A DNA stretch of 32,198 nt, taken from positions 1 through 32,198 of the forward strand of contig JAFTPG010000125.1 in the NCBI GenBank assembly GCA_017463375.1. Direction: 5' to 3'. The notes beneath the pieces are model-generated. The model worked only from the letters and a program-made list of their open reading frames with translations, did no database searches and was not told the origin of the DNA. The translations under genes and the position numbers were made by a program. Every line of letters begins with the position of its first letter. The first letter of the stretch is position 1. Positions 15,077 to 23,971 of the stretch are shown piece by piece. Source of the DNA: Ruminococcus sp. GTDB lineage: Bacteria > Bacillota > Clostridia > Oscillospirales > Ruminococcaceae.

Positions 15077-16414
15077 TTATTCCTCTTCAAGCGAAACCGT
15101 ATCAAGAACCTCGACCGAGCTTAGCTTGCGGTTGATCTGTCTTGTACGCACTCCGACAAGCTTTTCAAGGTCATCGTCAACCTTTTTGATATGCTTCTGA
15201 GCGTCCTCAAGAGCCTTCGAGAAGGTGAGGAACTCCGACTTGACAGCTCCGAGAACCTCCCACACCTGACTGCTCTTTTTCTGGATCGCAAGCGTCTGGA
15301 AGCCCATCTGAAGCGAATTAAGCATCGCCGCCATCGTTGACGGTCCTGCTACATTTACATTGTAGTCACGCTGGAGCACCTCAATCAGTCCGCTGTTGAC
15401 CACCTCCGAATACAAGCCCTCAAACGGGAGAAACATGATTCCGAAATTCGTTGTATACGGCGGCTCTACGTACTTCTCCCTGATGTCCTTTGCACACTTT
15501 TTTACCACTGTCTGAAGATTCTTCTTTGCGGCTGCAACTGCGTCGGGATTGCCCGAATCATAGGCATCCTGTAGTGCCGCAAAGGTATCTCCCGGGAACT
15601 TTGAGTCGATCGGAAGATAAATGCAGCTGTCTCCGTTTCCCGGAAGCTTGACAGCAAACTCTACTCTGTTTGCGCTCTTTGGGATAGTGGCAATATCCTT
15701 TTCATACTGTTCGGGAGCAAGAATCTCCTCGAGAATCGCTCCCAGCTGAATCTCGCCGAGAATACCTCTGTTTTTCACGTTGGAGAGAACCTTTTTCAGG
15801 TCGCCTACCCCTGCGGCAATGCTCTGCATCTCGCCGAGTCCCTTATACACCTGTTCAAGACGCTCGCCGACAAGCTTGAAGGACTCATTCATTTTGCTCT
15901 CGAGCTTCTCATTTACAGTTGACTGAATTGCATCAAGCTTCTTAGTGTTTTCCTCCTGGATCCCGGTAAGATGCTTTGTCATTGTAGCTCTCATTGCGTC
16001 GAGCTTCATTTCGTTGTTTGCCTCGAGAGTTTTGAAACGGTTCTCGAGCGTTTTAAGCTGGTCATTGATCGCATTTCCCGAAGCCTGCTGCTTCTCGGAA
16101 AGAAACCTGTCCATATCGCTCAGGCGCTGATTTATCTGAGTACTCATATCAGTTATCTTCGCCGCCTGATTTTCTCCGGCAGTACGCTGACTGCTGCTGA
16201 GCAGCTCACCGAGATTTCTTATTGACGTCTGCACGTTGGAGTTAAGCTCCTCACGCAGCTCACGCTGAGAAGCCGCATTGCTTGTCTTTATTTCGTCAAG
16301 CAGCTTTGTATTATCATTTGTACCGGAATTCTTCGCCATTCCTCCCAGCTTTGCAAGCACTGCCGCTGTAAGAAGAATCAGAATTATCCCGATAATCAAT
16401 AATGCAATATCCAT
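15077..16414 (-). CDS. rmuC: DNA recombination protein RmuC
   Basis: A 445-residue RmuC-family protein of normal length. It has an N-terminal membrane anchor (residues 3-22), a long coiled coil (about 30-200) and the nuclease-like RmuC domain (about 205-420, with NVKNRGILGEIQLGAILEEI and YLPIDSKFPGD). RmuC limits DNA inversion and rearrangement in E. coli. The PIDSKFP motif corresponds to the PD-(D/E)XK-like active site. The ATG has AAGGAG 7 nt upstream. It follows the CotH gene by 72 nt on the same strand and has its own terminator, separating it from the phage-like operon. Confidence 0.93.
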   Translation of the reverse strand: MDIALLIIGIILILLTAAVLAKLGGMAKNSGTNDNTKLLDEIKTSNAASQRELREELNSNVQTSIRNLGELLSSSQRTAGENQAAKITDMSTQINQRLSDMDRFLSEKQQASGNAINDQLKTLENRFKTLEANNEMKLDAMRATMTKHLTGIQEENTKKLDAIQSTVNEKLESKMNESFKLVGERLEQVYKGLGEMQSIAAGVGDLKKVLSNVKNRGILGEIQLGAILEEILAPEQYEKDIATIPKSANRVEFAVKLPGNGDSCIYLPIDSKFPGDTFAALQDAYDSGNPDAVAAAKKNLQTVVKKCAKDIREKYVEPPYTTNFGIMFLPFEGLYSEVVNSGLIEVLQRDYNVNVAGPSTMAAMLNSLQMGFQTLAIQKKSSQVWEVLGAVKSEFLTFSKALEDAQKHIKKVDDDLEKLVGVRTRQINRKLSSVEVLDTVSLEEE

Positions 16415-16486
16415 GTAATGCTCCTTTCATTGACATCCCCCCACAGATCGCTGCGAGGGGACAGATTTATGATTTTCAGTTATTTA

Positions 16487-19400
16487 TCAGCCTTCCGCTA
16501 TAAAAGATACATCGTAGATGTCAACCGTATTCAGCGCATATCCGCAGTCGAAGCAGAGGGACGCATCATAGCAGTCCTCCTCAGCAGTAAAGCTGTAGGT
16601 GTATGTTTTCGGCGTCGTACCTGCTTCAATAACATGATGATCAAGCTGACTATAGTCATCGTAATTCTTCTGAACATGTGCAGCAATTGTCACATCAGCA
16701 TCAGACTTCACGGTAAAGGTATAGGTATATGTCCTGCCAGCCTCAATAACCATTCCGCTGTACATACCCTGCGCCTCCCATGTCTCATCAGGAAGAGCTG
16801 TTGTCTTTACAGTAATACTGTCAATATCATTCTGAGTGATCTCAGCAGCTCCGCTCGGATTATAGAGCCACCATTTGCCGACTCCATTCACCAGCTCCTG
16901 CGAGTAGGTAATTTCCTCAATCTTTGCATTTTTGATGATATATGTACCTGCTCCCAGACCATAGTCAAAGCAGAGTCTCCAGTTTGAAGCCGCTGCCTGA
17001 TTGTATACAAAGGTATAGGTGAATTCCTGAAGCTCAGGCGTCAGCATTATATTTGACGCTGAGAAGCAGCTCGGCCAGTCTGAGCCTACGTTATGGTTGA
17101 TATATACAGCAGTCTTATTGCTCTGCGGGCTTGATGCCTGGAAGCTCAGTCTGTAGGTCTTGCCCTCCTGGAGAGTAAACTCAGGAGTCTGCGACTGGAT
17201 ATCCCAGCTGTTTGCTCCTTTGGAGTTTGCAGTAAACGTGTATGTATCTCCGGACTTTGAAGCGCTTCCGTCTCCGTAGAAGCCCCAGCTGCTCACATTC
17301 GGCTGAATGGTCGAGATAACATTTGCCTCAGAAGCTATGCCATAGAGCTGATCCAGATACAGCTTTGCAGTATTGCGGCGGTCGATGAAGTACTGCTTGA
17401 ACTGAGCTATTTCACTGTCATAGTTATTATTTGCCCAGACCTGATCAAAACGCACATTCGTAGCCTCGATAGCCTCACGGTGGATCGCCACGAACTCATC
17501 AACTGCCTCGATAACGTCAGCCGGAGCAAAATTCTCTCTCATGATCTCCGTATAGGTATCATAGAACTCCTCGCTGAAAGTCTCATTATTGAGCAGATTA
17601 TAGAACATCTTTAAATAATTGTAGGGATACTCTGCTGTATAGAGATTATTGAGTGTATCATAGCCGGCAAGGGTGCTTCCAACATCAAAATAGTCGCTGC
17701 TGTTATCTACGTCGTAGAGCATGAATCTCCACTTTCCGTCAGCATAGGCATTCGTTTCATCGGTTACAGTAGCTCTCCATGTGATCCAGTTGTTAAGATA
17801 GCTCGTTCCCCAGTCGCAGTTATTGATAAAGGTCTGGATGGTGATATAGTCCATCAGGCTCTGGATATCGACTGTATCGCAGACTCTCTGGTAATTCTCC
17901 TCGACGGACATATCAGCCTCAGCAGCCCAGTCAAGGAATTCCTGGAATTCAGCAGCGACAGCTTCATCGCCTTCGTCCAGAGCGCTGTTCTTGAGGAGCG
18001 TAACGTTATCCTTGTCAATTCCGTAATGCGACTCGACAAAATCAGTATCCTGCTTCTCACGGATCATATAGTATCCCCAGAACTCGCCGTCGATGAATAC
18101 AACACACGGCTCACCCTCCTGAATAGCTACAGCTCTGTCCTTGCAGAGACGCTGAATCAGTATGTCTCTGCACCGCAGCAGGGTCTGCTCAGTACCGCCG
18201 TTACGGATAGTAACCTTGTCGAACTCCTCTATGGGATCTCCATTCACATCAGTCAGCCCCTCGATGAACTCGTACTTCATCTTGGAGTCGCCGTACTCGC
18301 TTCTTGCATAGAGACGTATGCTCTTCTGTGCATAGCCTCTTGACCAGTTACCGGAGATTCGTGCTCCGACATCTCCCGTATAGGCAAGCTCGCCGTTCTC
18401 GAACACCTGAACATTCATGGGGAACTCGGATTCCTTGCCTTCCTTATTGTAGTTGGTCGGATTTGATGTATCATTCTTATCACTGAGAGGAGTAAATTCT
18501 CCGCTGGCAACCTTATTGTAGTATTCGCTGCCGACCATGTAGAAGCCGGTATCCTCGTCAAAGAGCAGATCGCCGTCAGTTGAAAGCGAAACTACCTTGA
18601 AGTCGGAGTAATACGACGCTGTCTTGCCGATATAATAGCCGTTCGTCTCGACCTTACTGAAGCGTCCGTCAGCCGTTTTGCATACTGCACGGACAATTAT
18701 TCCCTTGTCAACATTGTAATCGGGAGCGCTGTAATCAGTAAGAACGATATCCTCCAGTGCGCTGTACTTATTGGCGTCACTTGTATTATTATAGATGTTG
18801 ATTCCAGCTGTATAAAGCTGCGCTGTCTCGGAGGTCGTCGGATCGCTTCCGTCGGTTGTGTAGTAGATTTCGTTTGCGTTGTTATCACTCAGCTCAAGAG
18901 TGAAGCTGTCGTCGTAGAAGCCTCCCTCGACGGAGAACAGCGGCTTTTCAACAACGTTGAGATCTGTTGCAGTATCGTTGGTTGCTGCGGGAGTACAGGT
19001 GATGTAAGAGAAATTCTCTGAACCGTTTGCAAATCTTCCGTAGGAAACATCGGTATCCAGCTCAGGAACGGTTACAGAGTCAATTTCACCGAACTCGGGA
19101 TGTGTAAGATAAATGGTCTCCCCTGTTGCAGTGATCTTGAATGCAGCATGGTATTCGCCCTCTGCCTGATTTACAGCGTCATCACAGAAAACGACGATAT
19201 ATCCGTATGCAGGAATTACAGTAAATTCGGGGAAAGTAAATTTGAACTTGTTCGTTGCTCCATCGGAAAGTCCGATTCCATCAAGCGTAATTCCCTCATC
19301 GGTCGAGTTGTAAATCTCAATCCAGTCGGGGGAAGCTCCCGAAGCATCAGTAACGGACTCCTTTGCTGACGAGCAGACCTCATTGATAACAAGTCCCGCA

Positions 19401-19696
19401 TATTTCTCTGCGTCCAGAGTCTTTTTCAGCTCCTTACGCACTCCGATAAGATCGAGAGAGTCTATCACTCCGTCTCCGTTTATATCGGAATTCTGATTCT
19501 GCTCCGTGGTAAGCTCGGATTTTCCCAGAACATGGCTTTGAAGCAGCTTCAAATCTTCTGTATCAACCACGCTGTCCAGATTTGCGTCGCCCAAAGCCGA
19601 TTCGACAGCCGCATTGATCACTGCCGCCTGCGGTGCGAGCATAGCTGACGCTGAAATCAAAGCTGTCAGAGCTGCTGCCGTTTTTCGTTTAAGCAT
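16487..19696 (-). CDS. Secreted dockerin/lamin-tail/CotH-kinase protein
   Basis: A 1069-residue multidomain exoprotein. Signal peptide 1-29. Type I dockerin about 36-92 with two calcium loops (DANLDSVVDTED and DINGDGVIDSLD), which would plug it into a cohesin scaffold. Lamin-tail domain about 100-235 (LVINEVCSS, WIEIYNS). Chitobiase/FN3-like domain about 253-355 (YYTTDGSDPTTSE). CotH domain about 365-790 (ISGNWSRGYAQKSIRLYARS, FIDGEFWGYYMIREK, LYDVDNS), related to an atypical protein kinase. Two beta-rich carbohydrate-binding-like modules about 808-1069. CotH-dockerin proteins are known in Ruminococcus cellulosomes, role unsettled. ATG has GAGGGT upstream. A close paralogue lies at the window end. 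Confidence 0.93.
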   Translation of the reverse strand: MLKRKTAAALTALISASAMLAPQAAVINAAVESALGDANLDSVVDTEDLKLLQSHVLGKSELTTEQNQNSDINGDGVIDSLDLIGVRKELKKTLDAEKYAGLVINEVCSSAKESVTDASGASPDWIEIYNSTDEGITLDGIGLSDGATNKFKFTFPEFTVIPAYGYIVVFCDDAVNQAEGEYHAAFKITATGETIYLTHPEFGEIDSVTVPELDTDVSYGRFANGSENFSYITCTPAATNDTATDLNVVEKPLFSVEGGFYDDSFTLELSDNNANEIYYTTDGSDPTTSETAQLYTAGINIYNNTSDANKYSALEDIVLTDYSAPDYNVDKGIIVRAVCKTADGRFSKVETNGYYIGKTASYYSDFKVVSLSTDGDLLFDEDTGFYMVGSEYYNKVASGEFTPLSDKNDTSNPTNYNKEGKESEFPMNVQVFENGELAYTGDVGARISGNWSRGYAQKSIRLYARSEYGDSKMKYEFIEGLTDVNGDPIEEFDKVTIRNGGTEQTLLRCRDILIQRLCKDRAVAIQEGEPCVVFIDGEFWGYYMIREKQDTDFVESHYGIDKDNVTLLKNSALDEGDEAVAAEFQEFLDWAAEADMSVEENYQRVCDTVDIQSLMDYITIQTFINNCDWGTSYLNNWITWRATVTDETNAYADGKWRFMLYDVDNSSDYFDVGSTLAGYDTLNNLYTAEYPYNYLKMFYNLLNNETFSEEFYDTYTEIMRENFAPADVIEAVDEFVAIHREAIEATNVRFDQVWANNNYDSEIAQFKQYFIDRRNTAKLYLDQLYGIASEANVISTIQPNVSSWGFYGDGSASKSGDTYTFTANSKGANSWDIQSQTPEFTLQEGKTYRLSFQASSPQSNKTAVYINHNVGSDWPSCFSASNIMLTPELQEFTYTFVYNQAAASNWRLCFDYGLGAGTYIIKNAKIEEITYSQELVNGVGKWWLYNPSGAAEITQNDIDSITVKTTALPDETWEAQGMYSGMVIEAGRTYTYTFTVKSDADVTIAAHVQKNYDDYSQLDHHVIEAGTTPKTYTYSFTAEEDCYDASLCFDCGYALNTVDIYDVSFIAEG

Positions 19697-19765
19697 TTTT
19701 CTACCCTCTTTCTTTTTTATTTTGAAATTTCTGTTATTTGCCGCCAGAAACTCCTTTTCATATTA

Positions 19766-19794
19766 ATTATACACAAAAAAACGTATCTTGTCCA
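19766..19794 (-). promoter_or_regulatory. Sigma-A promoter of the dockerin-CotH gene
   Basis: On the minus strand -35 TGGACA (19794-19789), 17 bp, -10 TATAAT (19771-19766), about 70 nt before the ATG. Confidence 0.7.
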
Positions 19795-19833
19795 GTGGAA
19801 TTCTGAAAGTTTTATAACCATATATACAAGCAA

Positions 19834-19859
19834 AAACCCGTACATTTCTGCACGGGTTT
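19834..19859 (-). terminator. Terminator after the flavodoxin gene
   Basis: AAACCCGT/ACGGGTTT stem with a 10-nt loop, followed on the minus strand by TT and a T-rich tail, 40 nt after the flavodoxin stop. Confidence 0.7.
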
Positions 19860-19899
19860 CCGGAAGGAGTTGTATGTTATGGATCGTTTGGCTGAGTTA

Positions 19900-20307
19900 T
19901 TATTCGGCGAGCTTTTTTCCAAGCTCTCTGCAATTGTCAAGGTCATCGTCGCCAGGAGTTTCATTTACAATAAGACCCTCGCCGTTTACGAGATTTGCAC
20001 CGTCAGCGATCACACGATCCTGCCAGTTTCTCATCCACTCGCCGTCTCCCCAGCCGTATGAGCCAAAAAGAGCTACTTTCTTGCCGCTGAGTGACGCCTC
20101 GATTGAGGTGAAGAACGGCTCGAACTCATCCTCCTCGAGAACCTCGCAGCCCATTGACGGGCAGCCGAATGCAATTGCATCGTAATCGTCAATACTTCCG
20201 CTGAAGTCAGCTACGCTGAAAAGCTCAGCGCCTGCTCCCTCTGCTACAGCTGCTGCCATAGCTTCTGTGTTGCCTGTACCGCTCCAGTAAATTACTGCTG
20301 TTTTCAT
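19900..20307 (-). CDS. Flavodoxin
   Basis: A 135-residue short-chain flavodoxin, normal length. The FMN phosphate loop is SGTGNTEA (9-16), and the isoalloxazine-binding loops are FGCPSMG and FGSYGWGDGEWM. It is a small acidic electron carrier that can replace ferredoxin when iron is scarce. AGGAGG lies 9 nt before the ATG, and the gene starts 13 nt after DUF3793, so the two are co-transcribed. The metal-box-like repeat upstream of DUF3793 fits induction by low iron, which is inferred. Confidence 0.92.
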   Translation of the reverse strand: MKTAVIYWSGTGNTEAMAAAVAEGAGAELFSVADFSGSIDDYDAIAFGCPSMGCEVLEEDEFEPFFTSIEASLSGKKVALFGSYGWGDGEWMRNWQDRVIADGANLVNGEGLIVNETPGDDDLDNCRELGKKLAE

Positions 20308-20320
20308 ATTAATTATCCTC

Positions 20321-20893
20321 CTAAGATATTTTCAGAGCCTGATAAATATCAGCGCCCTCGTTTAATTTATTGCACAGAAATCTTCTGCACTTTTCATAAT
20401 TTGCAAACGTGCGTCTTGCACTTTCCTCGCAGCCGTAGACCTTCCAGCAACCGCAGAGCTTGAAATTTCCGCCCTTGTTCTCGATGAATCCCAATACATC
20501 CTCAAGAGGATATCCGAGGAAAATTCCTATCTCGTGAGGGAACTCTCCGTTTCTTCGAATACGCTGCGAAAGCCGCTCAAGACATTCATCGACTGTGAGA
20601 GCTTCACTGTAACCACAGCTGCAAAGTACTTCCCTGATTGCGGGGTCGCAGAAACGTTTTTCAAGAAGCTTCTCGCTGTAAACGAAAAACAGCGCTTTTT
20701 CTCCACACTTGCACAGAACCTTGCTTTTCAGTCCCTTTGCGACTGCTTTTCTGTTGAACATCTCCGAGTGAACGTCAATATCAAACTCGTTCACCGACAG
20801 CGAAATGAGACTAGCACATTTTATTCCAAGCAGCGTCGGAGCTGAATGAAAGGCAAGCTTCTCCCCGAAGCTTTTGTATTCCGATACTGACAT
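20321..20893 (-). CDS. DUF3793 family protein
   Basis: A 190-residue cytoplasmic protein that I recognise as DUF3793 from its N-terminal HSAPTLLGIKCASLI and the cysteine-rich middle (LCKCGEKALFFVYSEKLLEK, then LCSCGYSE) plus GIFLGYPLEDVLGFIENKG. Several cysteines (CKC, CSC, CGC) could bind metal. The function is unknown. In Clostridia the family commonly neighbours flavodoxin and ferrous-iron transport genes. AAAGGAG is 8 nt before the ATG. The inverted repeat at 20910-20925 sits directly upstream of that ribosome site. Confidence 0.85.
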   Translation of the reverse strand: MSVSEYKSFGEKLAFHSAPTLLGIKCASLISLSVNEFDIDVHSEMFNRKAVAKGLKSKVLCKCGEKALFFVYSEKLLEKRFCDPAIREVLCSCGYSEALTVDECLERLSQRIRRNGEFPHEIGIFLGYPLEDVLGFIENKGGNFKLCGCWKVYGCEESARRTFANYEKCRRFLCNKLNEGADIYQALKIS

Positions 20894-20909
20894 TTCATCT
20901 CTCCTTTGG

Positions 20910-20925
20910 GTTAGCCTAAGCTAAC
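20910..20925. promoter_or_regulatory. DtxR/IdeR-like operator upstream of DUF3793
   Basis: GTTAG-N6-CTAAC inverted repeat. The surrounding 19 bp match 16 of 19 positions of the actinobacterial DtxR/IdeR iron box, TTAGGTTAGGCTAACCTAA. It lies 17 nt from the start codon, where repression of transcription is expected. Confidence 0.55.
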
Positions 20926-20956
20926 TAGATTCTTTAAAATTAAGCGCCTGAGCGCA

Positions 20957-21238
20957 TTATCTGCAATACTGTTCGAGAATACTCTTCAGCGCACTTACGC
21001 TTGCGCTGTGAATTCTTGCAACAGGAATATCATGTTTCTGGGATTTCTGGTTCACTCTGTTTACCATTTTGTGTGAACAGGTATTTGTGAAAACCACCAT
21101 CAGATCGGGAGTTCCCAGCTTATTTTCAAAGTCCGACGGCATCTGAGTAAAGACCTTTGCCTTGCAGTTATACGACTTACAGATGTCCTTGTATCTTGTT
21201 GCCATGCGGTCGTTTCCGCCTACTACAACTACGCTCAT
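20957..21238 (-). CDS. DUF2325 family protein
   Basis: A 93-residue single-domain protein matching DUF2325 (MSVVVVGGNDRMATRYKDI, then FTNTCSHKMVNRVNQKSQKH and IPVARIHSASVSAL). The Rossmann-like start and the conserved CSH are family traits. Its role is unknown. It has its own consensus promoter and an operator that matches the one before DUF3793, so the three genes are probably one metal-responsive regulon. The gap to DUF3793 is 63 nt. Confidence 0.85.
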   Translation of the reverse strand: MSVVVVGGNDRMATRYKDICKSYNCKAKVFTQMPSDFENKLGTPDLMVVFTNTCSHKMVNRVNQKSQKHDIPVARIHSASVSALKSILEQYCR

Positions 21239-21254
21239 TTATTCACCTCTTTCA

Positions 21255-21313
21255 GTTAGTGATTGCTAACTGTATTCAGTATAGCATATACCGTTTTGTT
21301 TGTCAACCCTAAC
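21255..21313 (-). promoter_or_regulatory. DUF2325 promoter with two overlapping operators
   Basis: On the minus strand -35 TTGACA (21306-21301), 17 bp, -10 TATACT (21283-21278). A GTTAG-N6-CTAAC repeat (21270-21255) lies at the transcription start. A near match, GTTAG-N6-CAAAC (21313-21298), covers the -35. This is a repressor arrangement. Confidence 0.65.
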
Positions 21314-21340
21314 TTGTAATTTTTTCTTTTTTGCATAAAA

Positions 21341-21376
21341 AAGAGCCTCCATGATAATTTTTCATTGGAGACTCTT
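21341..21376 (-). terminator. Terminator of the MBOAT-DHHW operon
   Basis: On the minus strand AAGAGTCTCCA pairs with TGGAGGCTCTT (one G-U) across a 14-nt loop, followed by TTTTT. It lies 20 nt after the DHHW gene. Confidence 0.8.
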
Positions 21377-21395
21377 CCCCGGTCAGAGAGAAATC

Positions 21396-22502
21396 CTATT
21401 TCATCGCCATGCTGTTATTCAGCAGCAGAGTACTGTACAGGAACAGAACATCCTGATTTCCGAACTCTATGAAATTCCCCAGCATACTGCTCCGAACATA
21501 GCGGATATCGACAAGAGTTATCTTTGAATATCCGTCAGCCAGAAGCGGAGCAAGACTGCTGGCAAAAGAATCACGGAAAATAATCAGCTCACGCTCCGTA
21601 TCCGCATTCGGATTTTCTATCGTGAGAAGCGGCTCGCTCCCCGAGAGAAACATCTCATACGGGTCTTTGCCGAAAGCTTTTTCCATGTTGTACAGAACAG
21701 ATTCTTCCTCAGTTCCCGTACTCCAGCTTGTAACACGGCATTGCTCCAGTGTTTCACTCGTCAGATATCTGATTGTATCAGGCTCGACAAGCAGTGCAAG
21801 CTGTCCGCAGTACACACCGTAAAAGGGATTGTCAAGCTCATTGACCGTATACTCACTTTCAAGTACAGCTCCCATTTCCGAAGCCAGCTTTTCGGCTATG
21901 TCAATAATCTTCTCCTGCCGCCAATGAGTATCGGTTCGGTAGTAGTCCTCTTTTTCGAGAAGCTCCGTTATATCAATGTAAGCCATATACTCCGTTTTTT
22001 CACGCATTTTCTCGATCATTGCAGAATAATCCAGTGAAAGACGCTCTGTTTCGGGAGCTGTATAATAATTCTTATCGGGAACAATCGAAAAGTAAATATT
22101 CATATCCTTGTCAGACAAATAATTATCGTAAATATAACGGAAACGCTCCGCCGCATAGTCAAGCATCTCCTCGTTCAGCGGATATTCGGTTTTCGAGATA
22201 TATCCGTCCTCGGGATAAAGTCCGTTATTGTCAAGCTTTCGGAATACGCTAAGCTCTGAAAAGGATTTCAGTCCTCTGAATTTGTCACGGAGTGGAAACT
22301 GGTCCATCGCATAGCTCTCGAAATCCTGCATAAATGCTCCCGACTCCACTGAATCTGCTGTAATCCCGGGAAAGTCCGCAAGAATTCTCCTCTCGCTTTC
22401 GGAATACTCGTCAGCGCCTTTCATCCAGCTCCACAAGGACATTCCGAACAGAAGAACTGCCATCACTGCAATTACAATAATATTTCTGTTTTTTCCATTC
22501 AT
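21396..22502 (-). CDS. DHHW family protein (AlgX/DltD-like acetylation partner)
   Basis: A 368-residue membrane-anchored extracellular protein: one N-terminal membrane segment (8-26), then a SGNH-like domain. The DHHW signature appears as D191-T-H193-W in YRTDTHWRQE, with FESYAMDQFPLRDKF (61-75) and a C-terminal FRDSFA (S312). Families of this type work with MBOAT proteins to move acyl groups onto extracellular polysaccharide. It lies 11 nt after the MBOAT gene in the same operon. The polymer and acyl group are not known. Confidence 0.88.
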   Translation of the reverse strand: MNGKNRNIIVIAVMAVLLFGMSLWSWMKGADEYSESERRILADFPGITADSVESGAFMQDFESYAMDQFPLRDKFRGLKSFSELSVFRKLDNNGLYPEDGYISKTEYPLNEEMLDYAAERFRYIYDNYLSDKDMNIYFSIVPDKNYYTAPETERLSLDYSAMIEKMREKTEYMAYIDITELLEKEDYYRTDTHWRQEKIIDIAEKLASEMGAVLESEYTVNELDNPFYGVYCGQLALLVEPDTIRYLTSETLEQCRVTSWSTGTEEESVLYNMEKAFGKDPYEMFLSGSEPLLTIENPNADTERELIIFRDSFASSLAPLLADGYSKITLVDIRYVRSSMLGNFIEFGNQDVLFLYSTLLLNNSMAMK

Positions 22503-22513
22503 AGCATGCCTCC

Positions 22514-23914
22514 TCAGAATCTGAAATACAGGAACGGATTAAACGAGCCGTCCACGAGATACGCAGTCGAAACAAGCAGAAGCATTCCAAGAAACACAGG
22601 CTCGGCAATCGCTGTTACAGTTTTTCCGTACCTTGTTTTTTCAAATCCCGAAACAAGCTTTTTCGGAAACTCAGTTGCTCCGATAACCGCAATTATAAGA
22701 ATAATGCCGAAGCTCCGCAGATAATAGCTCTGCTCAGCCGAAATCAGCGGAATGTCTCCGAATCCGAGCATGTCTCTGATACATTCGGCAGCAGAGTTTA
22801 TATCCGACGCTCCGAAAATCACAAAGCTTATTATTACTGCAAACAGCACATAGATATGGCTCAGAATTTTTGATTTTTTCAGATATTCAAGCAGGAAAAG
22901 CTTCTCGATTACAAGGAATACCGCAAAATAGAGTCCCCATATTATGAAATTCCACGCAGCTCCATGCCAGAAGCCCGTCAGAAGCCACACTACAAAAATA
23001 TTCCCCAGCCAGCGCAGCTTAGATACTCTGTTTCCTCCCAGAGGAATATAGACGTAGTCCCTGAACCATGTCCCGAGAGATATATGCCATCTGCGCCAGA
23101 ATTCGGTTATGCTTTTTGAAATATAAGGATAGTTGAAATTCTCCATGAAATCAAAGCCAAAAAGCTTTCCCAGTCCGATTGCCATATCGCTGTAGCCCGA
23201 AAAGTCAAAATAGACCTGCAATGAATATGCCGCCGCATACATCCAGCTGAAAACAATTGATTTTTCATCCGATTCGGAATATATACCGCAAAGCTCTCCG
23301 AGAGCATTTGCTATAAGAACCTTTTTAGCCAATCCGAGAATAAATCTTCTTATTCCCTCGGCAGTTTTTTCCGATGTATGGGTTCTTTGCTCCAACTGCT
23401 GTGCAATATCTGAATAGCGGACTATCGGTCCCGCTATCAGCTGCGGGAAAAGCGATACATAGCATGCAAGATTTATCGGATTGCGCTGAGCCTTTGCTTC
23501 TCCCCGATAAACGTCAATCACATAGCTGAGAATCTGAAACGTATAGAAGCTTATTCCCACGGGCAGAGCTATTTTCAGCAGAGGTACTGACAGTCCCGTT
23601 GCTGCATTGAAATTCTCTATGAAAAAATCGGCATACTTGAAATACGCAAGCATTCCTATACTGACTGCCGACGAGACTGCAAGAACTGCTTTTGAAGCTG
23701 CTCTGCCACGGAATTTCTCTGTCAGCATTCCCGATATATAGCCGTTCATGATTCCTGCTGCCATAAGAAGTACATATCCCGGCTCACCCCACGCATAAAA
23801 AACGAGACTCGATATCAGCAGAACCGTGTTTCTCAGCTTTTTCGGCGATATCAGGTAGAATATCAGCACGCACGGAAGAAAATAATACAGAAAAGTTATG
23901 CTCGAAAAAAGCAT
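22514..23914 (-). CDS. MBOAT-family O-acyltransferase (AlgI/DltB-like)
   Basis: A 466-residue multi-pass membrane acyltransferase of normal AlgI-like length. The invariant histidine is H317 in TGFWHGAAWNFIIWG, and the family block NYPYISKSITEFWRRWHIS plus VYIPLGGNR is intact. It would pass an acyl or acetyl group across the membrane to the DHHW protein for O-acylation of a surface polymer. The ATG at 23914 is chosen because GGAGGT lies just upstream; a GTG two codons earlier overlaps that ribosome site. It is co-directional with a lipoprotein gene 57 nt upstream and diverges, as an operon, from the carrier-protein/acyl-ligase operon. Confidence 0.93.
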   Translation of the reverse strand: MLFSSITFLYYFLPCVLIFYLISPKKLRNTVLLISSLVFYAWGEPGYVLLMAAGIMNGYISGMLTEKFRGRAASKAVLAVSSAVSIGMLAYFKYADFFIENFNAATGLSVPLLKIALPVGISFYTFQILSYVIDVYRGEAKAQRNPINLACYVSLFPQLIAGPIVRYSDIAQQLEQRTHTSEKTAEGIRRFILGLAKKVLIANALGELCGIYSESDEKSIVFSWMYAAAYSLQVYFDFSGYSDMAIGLGKLFGFDFMENFNYPYISKSITEFWRRWHISLGTWFRDYVYIPLGGNRVSKLRWLGNIFVVWLLTGFWHGAAWNFIIWGLYFAVFLVIEKLFLLEYLKKSKILSHIYVLFAVIISFVIFGASDINSAAECIRDMLGFGDIPLISAEQSYYLRSFGIILIIAVIGATEFPKKLVSGFEKTRYGKTVTAIAEPVFLGMLLLVSTAYLVDGSFNPFLYFRF

Positions 23915-23936
23915 AGACACCTCCAGATAAAAGCTC

Positions 23937-23959
23937 GGGCTGACAGATCATGTCAGCCC
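23937..23959 (-). terminator. Hairpin between lipoprotein and MBOAT genes
   Basis: A 9-bp perfect stem GGGCTGACA/TGTCAGCCC with a 5-nt loop, followed by GAGCTTTTA on the minus strand. The T run is weak, so it may be a partial terminator or an mRNA-processing point setting different expression for lipoprotein and MBOAT. Confidence 0.5.
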
Positions 23960-23971
23960 TTGTATTGATCA

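Noticed and set aside
16415..16486. Strong terminator between CotH and rmuC
   Set aside because: Only a 5-bp TCCCC/GGGGA stem and no T run are present, so read-through into rmuC is possible and no terminator is claimed.
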